Origin: an uncultured Acidimicrobiales bacterium
GTDB lineage: Bacteria > Actinomycetota > Acidimicrobiia > Acidimicrobiales > Aldehydirespiratoraceae
Reading direction: 5' to 3'
Length of the DNA stretch: 64,000 bases
Assembly (NCBI GenBank): GCA_958296055.1
Contig: CATQHS010000001.1
Span: forward strand, 2,576,277 to 2,640,276
Shown here piece after piece: positions 61,054 to 64,000 of this stretch. Position numbers and translations under genes: made by a program. A model generated the notes under the pieces. That model was not told where the DNA came from. It was given only the letters and a program-made list of their open reading frames with translations, and searched no databases. Each line of letters starts with the position of its first letter. Within the stretch, counting starts at the first letter, position 1.

Positions 61054-61542
61054 ATGATCGAACGCCCCCCGCGACCGGGTGAGCCGACCCGTCCCGACGG
61101 AAACCGCCCGCCGAGACCGCCTCGGCCTCCCGGCAGTGGGCCGCCTCGACCCCCCGGCGCCGGCGAGAAGCGGCCGCCTGCCCCCGGCGGGACCGGCCGA
61201 CCGCCTCGGTCCCGGAGTCGACCCGGCGCACCAGGCGGCCCCCGGCCGCAAGCGCCGTCGGCGTCGGGGATCAGCATGTTGTTGGCCGCAGCCATCGCGA
61301 CCCTGGCCCTGTTCCTTTTCGAGAGCAGCTTTTCCAACGCAGCCGGGTTTCTGGTGGGTTCTCTCGCCGGGCCGGTGATGCTCGGCTGGTTCCTCGCCGA
61401 TGACAACGCCCGGCGGGCCGCCGGTCGCTACGGCGACTGGGCTCGCCTCCCGGTCCGCCGGCTGGCGTCAGCCGTTTGCGCGCTGGGTTGGATTCTCGGC
61501 GGGGTCCACGTCTACTTCTTGGCCCAAGAGCTGACGAGATGA
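61054..61542 (+). CDS. Proline-rich membrane protein
   Basis: The 162-residue protein starts at ATG 61054. Residues 1-68 are Pro/Arg/Gly-rich and disordered (for example PPRPPRPPGSGPPRPPG). Then come three hydrophobic segments: ISMLLAAAIATLALFLF, AAGFLVGSLAGPVMLGWFLA and LASAVCALGWILGGVHVYFL. The topology would leave the basic proline tail in the cytosol. I do not recognise the family. Its stop overlaps the start of the von Willebrand A gene (ATGA), so the two proteins are probably made together and may form one membrane complex. A TTG start 19 codons upstream is possible but less likely. Confidence 0.75.
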   Translation: MIERPPRPGEPTRPDGNRPPRPPRPPGSGPPRPPGAGEKRPPAPGGTGRPPRSRSRPGAPGGPRPQAPSASGISMLLAAAIATLALFLFESSFSNAAGFLVGSLAGPVMLGWFLADDNARRAAGRYGDWARLPVRRLASAVCALGWILGGVHVYFLAQELTR

Positions 61543-64000
61543 CTCACCGGGCCCGGATCGGCTCAATCGCCGCCGCCTTCTCATTGGCCGCCGGTATGGC
61601 GATACCCCTTTCCGCCACACCCGCCGCGGGGCAGGGGAGCTCCGATGGTGAGGCGGTGAGAGCCGATGAGGTCCACACCGCCTTCCAGCCCTGCCCGGCC
61701 AACACGGAAGGCGTTGAGGTGGTGCTGGCGCTGGATCAGTCGGGATCGCTGACCGTAGAGGACCCGGGGGGAAGAGATCGTCGGCGGGCCATTGAGGCCG
61801 TGCGTCAATTCACCGAGATCCTGGGCGAGGACGCCGATTTCAACATCGATCTGGCTTTGCTGAGCTTTGACACCGAGGCGAGGCTTCATGCCGGATTCGA
61901 GCGGATCTCAAGATCGCATCCCTCGGATGAGGACATCGCCGCTGCCATCGCCGACGGAGTTGGCGACACCGATTATCGAAAAGCGTTGGAAGCGGCGCTT
62001 GAGCAGTTCGAGAACTCCTCGCGATCCGGGGACAGAAACACCTGCCGAATACTCTTCTTCTTCACCGACGGCATCTTGGATCCGTTCAACACAGTTGCGC
62101 GCTTGGGTCATGTTTCGGCTGCTGACCAAAGAGTGGCCGCGGCCGAAGCTCACGCCGAAGAATTGATCAGAGACGCCTGTCTCGCACCGGCCTCGTACAA
62201 GAACCGGTTGAAAGACCTTGATGTGAGAACCATCGCTGTGCTCTGGGGCGAATCCTTCAGGCGGCGCGATAACAGTCATCAGGGCTCTATGACGATCAAG
62301 TCCCTCCAGTTGTTTCTGGCGTTGACCGCAGATGAGACGTCCGAACTGATCCGTGACATCGCGTATCATCCCGCCTGTGAGCAGTGGGCAAGCGGTGAAG
62401 CCGCGAGCGATTCCGGCGCTTCTGGGTCCGGGGGCGATTCCGGCGCCTCAGACTCTGGCTCGGGTGGCGATTCCGGCGATTCCGGCAGTTCTGGGTCCGG
62501 GGGCGATTCCGGCGCCTCAGACTCTGGCTCGGGTGGCGATTCCGGCGATTCCGGCAGTTCTGGGTCCGGGGGCGATTCCGGCGCTTCAGGTTCCTCGGGC
62601 GAGGGCCAGCCGGGTGCTGGCGAACCTGATGGACAGGTGATCACCTTGGATGACATCGACGGCTTGGTGGAAGCCATCGAGGAGGTCGGAGAGGAACTTG
62701 ACTTGGTGAAGAGGCAGCCGAGGCTCGACTGCCGACCAGTGCCTTCTGAGTCGGAGATAGTCGGCGATTGGCCCGGTTTCGCAATCGCTCGAGACATCTG
62801 CACCGTTGATGCGCCTGAAGACGGGCGGGCGTATGTCTCTGTCTCAGAGATTGCCGACGATGCCGGCGAAGTTGATTGGGGCCTGAGTTCGGGACTCTCC
62901 GCGGCCGAGCCGGGGGGCGAGGCCCGGGTGGAGGTCGAGCCGGGAGACGGCGAGTTGGATCTCCATGCCGTGTCCACGCTCTTCCCCGGCGACCGCCTCT
63001 CCCGCTCGTCAAGGGCGACACTGGTGGTGAGCATCGAGTGGCGCCCGGAGTCGGATCAATCCGATGTGCGCGCCATCCATTCTCCGCCCATCGAGATCGA
63101 GTACGACCGAGATGCGGCTTTCCAGCCGGACCTGACTTGCAAAGACTGGGTCCAGGCATCGGTTGACCGCGACGAGCTGCCCGGATCGGTTGTTGCTGAC
63201 GAGGTTTGCGAAGTCAGCTCTAAAGGCGCGGGCGAGACCAGCCTTGTAGTCGTTGGCGACAGACTGGACTGGGAACCGGTTCCGTGCCAGAACGGCGACT
63301 GCTCGACGTCGTCGCTCAGGGCGGATCTGACCGACGGCCTGACGTACACGCCGTTCGAAGATGAGGTGCGGGTCGGGCTCCAGTGGCGCTCGCCGTCTGG
63401 TGCCCTGTTGTGGTCGGGCGCCGACGAGGACGGCCAGGCGGCAGATCGTGACGATTTGGAAGATGTGGTCATAGAGATTGATTTGAGCCAAGTCGAACCG
63501 CCCCATCTCGATTGCTCAGACGATCCCCCCGAGGTGGCGGGAAGCGGAGGCGAGGTGCCCGAAGAGCCGGTGCGAGTGGACACCGGCTGCATTCTGCGAC
63601 CGCCCACCGGCGGCCAGGTCACCGTTGAGATAGTTGAAGGCGACAGTTCAGCCGGTGACATCGCCTGGGCGTTGCCGGACGGCGCGGTGACACTCGGACC
63701 CGGCGATGATGAGGTGCCCCTCATAGTGGTTTCTAAAGGACCGCTTCCGAACATGAGGTTCGACGATTCGGTGGACCTGAAGTTGCGAGCGGAATGGCAG
63801 GCCCCCGGAATCGAACAGGGTGAGAGGGTTGAGGAGGAGTTGATCTCCTTTCACCTTGATTTCAAGGCCAGGAGCAACAATCTGCTGGCCCTGCTGCTGG
63901 CCCTGTTGGCCCTGCTGCTAGCCGCGGTGCTTACTTGGCTGGTGTGGTACTGGTTGCTGACCCGCAAGGACCGGTTGCCCGATGCCGATCGGCTCTTCGC
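61539..64000 (+). CDS. Von Willebrand A-domain surface protein (partial, runs off the window)
   Basis: An uninterrupted frame runs from ATG 61539 to the end of the window (820 codons, no stop). It begins with a signal peptide (SIAAAFSLAAGMAIPLSATP). Residues about 60-260 form a vWA domain with intact metal site: DQSGS (66-70), Thr144 and TDG (176-178). A Ser/Gly/Asp repeat stalk follows (about 290-352), then two or three beta-rich segments each with paired Cys (for example DLTCKDWVQ, VADEVCEV). A membrane helix at about 778-806 (LLALLLALLALLLAAVLTWL) is followed by a basic cytosolic start. It is likely a cell-surface adhesion or sensor protein. It was found by translation because opposite-strand open frames hide it. 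Confidence 0.88.
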   Translation, partial: MTHRARIGSIAAAFSLAAGMAIPLSATPAAGQGSSDGEAVRADEVHTAFQPCPANTEGVEVVLALDQSGSLTVEDPGGRDRRRAIEAVRQFTEILGEDADFNIDLALLSFDTEARLHAGFERISRSHPSDEDIAAAIADGVGDTDYRKALEAALEQFENSSRSGDRNTCRILFFFTDGILDPFNTVARLGHVSAADQRVAAAEAHAEELIRDACLAPASYKNRLKDLDVRTIAVLWGESFRRRDNSHQGSMTIKSLQLFLALTADETSELIRDIAYHPACEQWASGEAASDSGASGSGGDSGASDSGSGGDSGDSGSSGSGGDSGASDSGSGGDSGDSGSSGSGGDSGASGSSGEGQPGAGEPDGQVITLDDIDGLVEAIEEVGEELDLVKRQPRLDCRPVPSESEIVGDWPGFAIARDICTVDAPEDGRAYVSVSEIADDAGEVDWGLSSGLSAAEPGGEARVEVEPGDGELDLHAVSTLFPGDRLSRSSRATLVVSIEWRPESDQSDVRAIHSPPIEIEYDRDAAFQPDLTCKDWVQASVDRDELPGSVVADEVCEVSSKGAGETSLVVVGDRLDWEPVPCQNGDCSTSSLRADLTDGLTYTPFEDEVRVGLQWRSPSGALLWSGADEDGQAADRDDLEDVVIEIDLSQVEPPHLDCSDDPPEVAGSGGEVPEEPVRVDTGCILRPPTGGQVTVEIVEGDSSAGDIAWALPDGAVTLGPGDDEVPLIVVSKGPLPNMRFDDSVDLKLRAEWQAPGIEQGERVEEELISFHLDFKARSNNLLALLLALLALLLAAVLTWLVWYWLLTRKDRLPDADRLF
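62415..62594. repeat. 69-bp tandem repeat encoding a Ser/Gly/Asp stalk
   Basis: Units start at 62415, 62484 and 62553 (the third is partial). Each encodes 23 residues around SGSGGDSGASDSGSGGDSGD. The first two differ at two or three bases. The unit is a multiple of three, so copy number can change without breaking the frame. Confidence 0.9.

Noticed and set aside
62415-62594. CRISPR-like or regulatory repeat array
   Set aside because: The 69-bp units are in frame and encode a Ser/Gly/Asp stalk of a secreted protein.
61581-63854. Several minus-strand open frames at the end of the window
   Set aside because: They are mirrors of one unbroken plus-strand gene with signal peptide, vWA domain and membrane helix.

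Overview
The window is a stretch of very GC-rich chromosome with strong G/C bias at third codon positions, many GTG starts, tightly overlapping genes (ATGA/GTGA junctions) and many apparently leaderless genes (a TANNNT box 6-8 nt before the start codon). Together with a class I ribonucleotide reductase, an actinobacterial-type Rel, a DUF222/HNH (13E12-type) protein, an F420-type luciferase-like oxidoreductase, a cytochrome P450, methylmalonyl-CoA mutase with MeaB, and a WXG100/EccC pair, this points to an actinobacterium, most likely a heterotrophic lineage such as Acidimicrobiia (the class is an inference, not proven here). No rRNA, tRNA, CRISPR array, integrase or transposase was found.

Layout. 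1-0.8 kb: the 3' end of an unknown gene and a divergent antitoxin/toxin pair. 0.9-6.6 kb (minus): an acyl-CoA operon headed by a carnitine dehydrogenase-thioesterase fusion, then acyl-CoA dehydrogenase, a CoA-ligase/ATP-grasp protein and enoyl-CoA hydratase. A 17-bp tandem repeat lies before it. 6.9-13.5 kb (plus): a small membrane protein, methylmalonyl-CoA mutase, an aminoglycoside-phosphotransferase-like kinase, an AT-richer island with two paralogous lipoproteins, then the mutase chaperone MeaB. 13.6-17.9 kb: an orphan DNA methyltransferase, a solute-binding lipoprotein overlapped with a P450, and a PuuD-like amidotransferase. 18-25 kb (minus): nrdAB and ileS. 25.1-26.9 kb: a nucleoside hydrolase flanked by two copies of a small lysine-tailed protein. 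27-34.4 kb: a glycine betaine/proline-type ABC transporter (binding protein, an oversized permease, a CBS-domain ATPase), a divergent dehydrogenase and a second binding protein. 34.5-39.4 kb: a WXG100 protein and a 1499-residue FHA-FtsK/EccC ATPase, a minimal type VII-like module whose upstream region resembles that of the second betaine-binding protein. 39.5-44.9 kb: metabolic enzymes (Gfo/Idh/MocA, S9 peptidase, DUF1214, SDR). 44.9-47.7 kb (minus): modABC. 47.8-50.6 kb: MscS channel, O-methyltransferase, LLM oxidoreductase. 50.7-55.8 kb (plus): yajC-secD-secF-rel. 55.8-57.8 kb: an HNH gene framed by 83-bp inverted repeats. 57.8-60.9 kb: hisS-aspS. 61-64 kb: a proline-rich membrane protein and a von Willebrand A surface protein that runs off the end.

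How the genes fit together. The carnitine dehydrogenase/betainyl-CoA thioesterase fusion and the betaine-type transporter genes suggest use of quaternary amines such as carnitine, with glycine betaine as product or osmolyte; the acyl-CoA genes and methylmalonyl-CoA mutase/MeaB suggest oxidation of branched or odd-chain acyl groups. The most unusual parts are the FHA-EccC/WXG100 module with its duplicated promoter region, the HNH cassette in covarying inverted repeats, two divergent gene pairs whose start codons are only 20-21 bp apart, the tiny relay reading frame between secD and secF, the twin lysine-tailed small proteins, and the twin lipoproteins in an AT-richer island.
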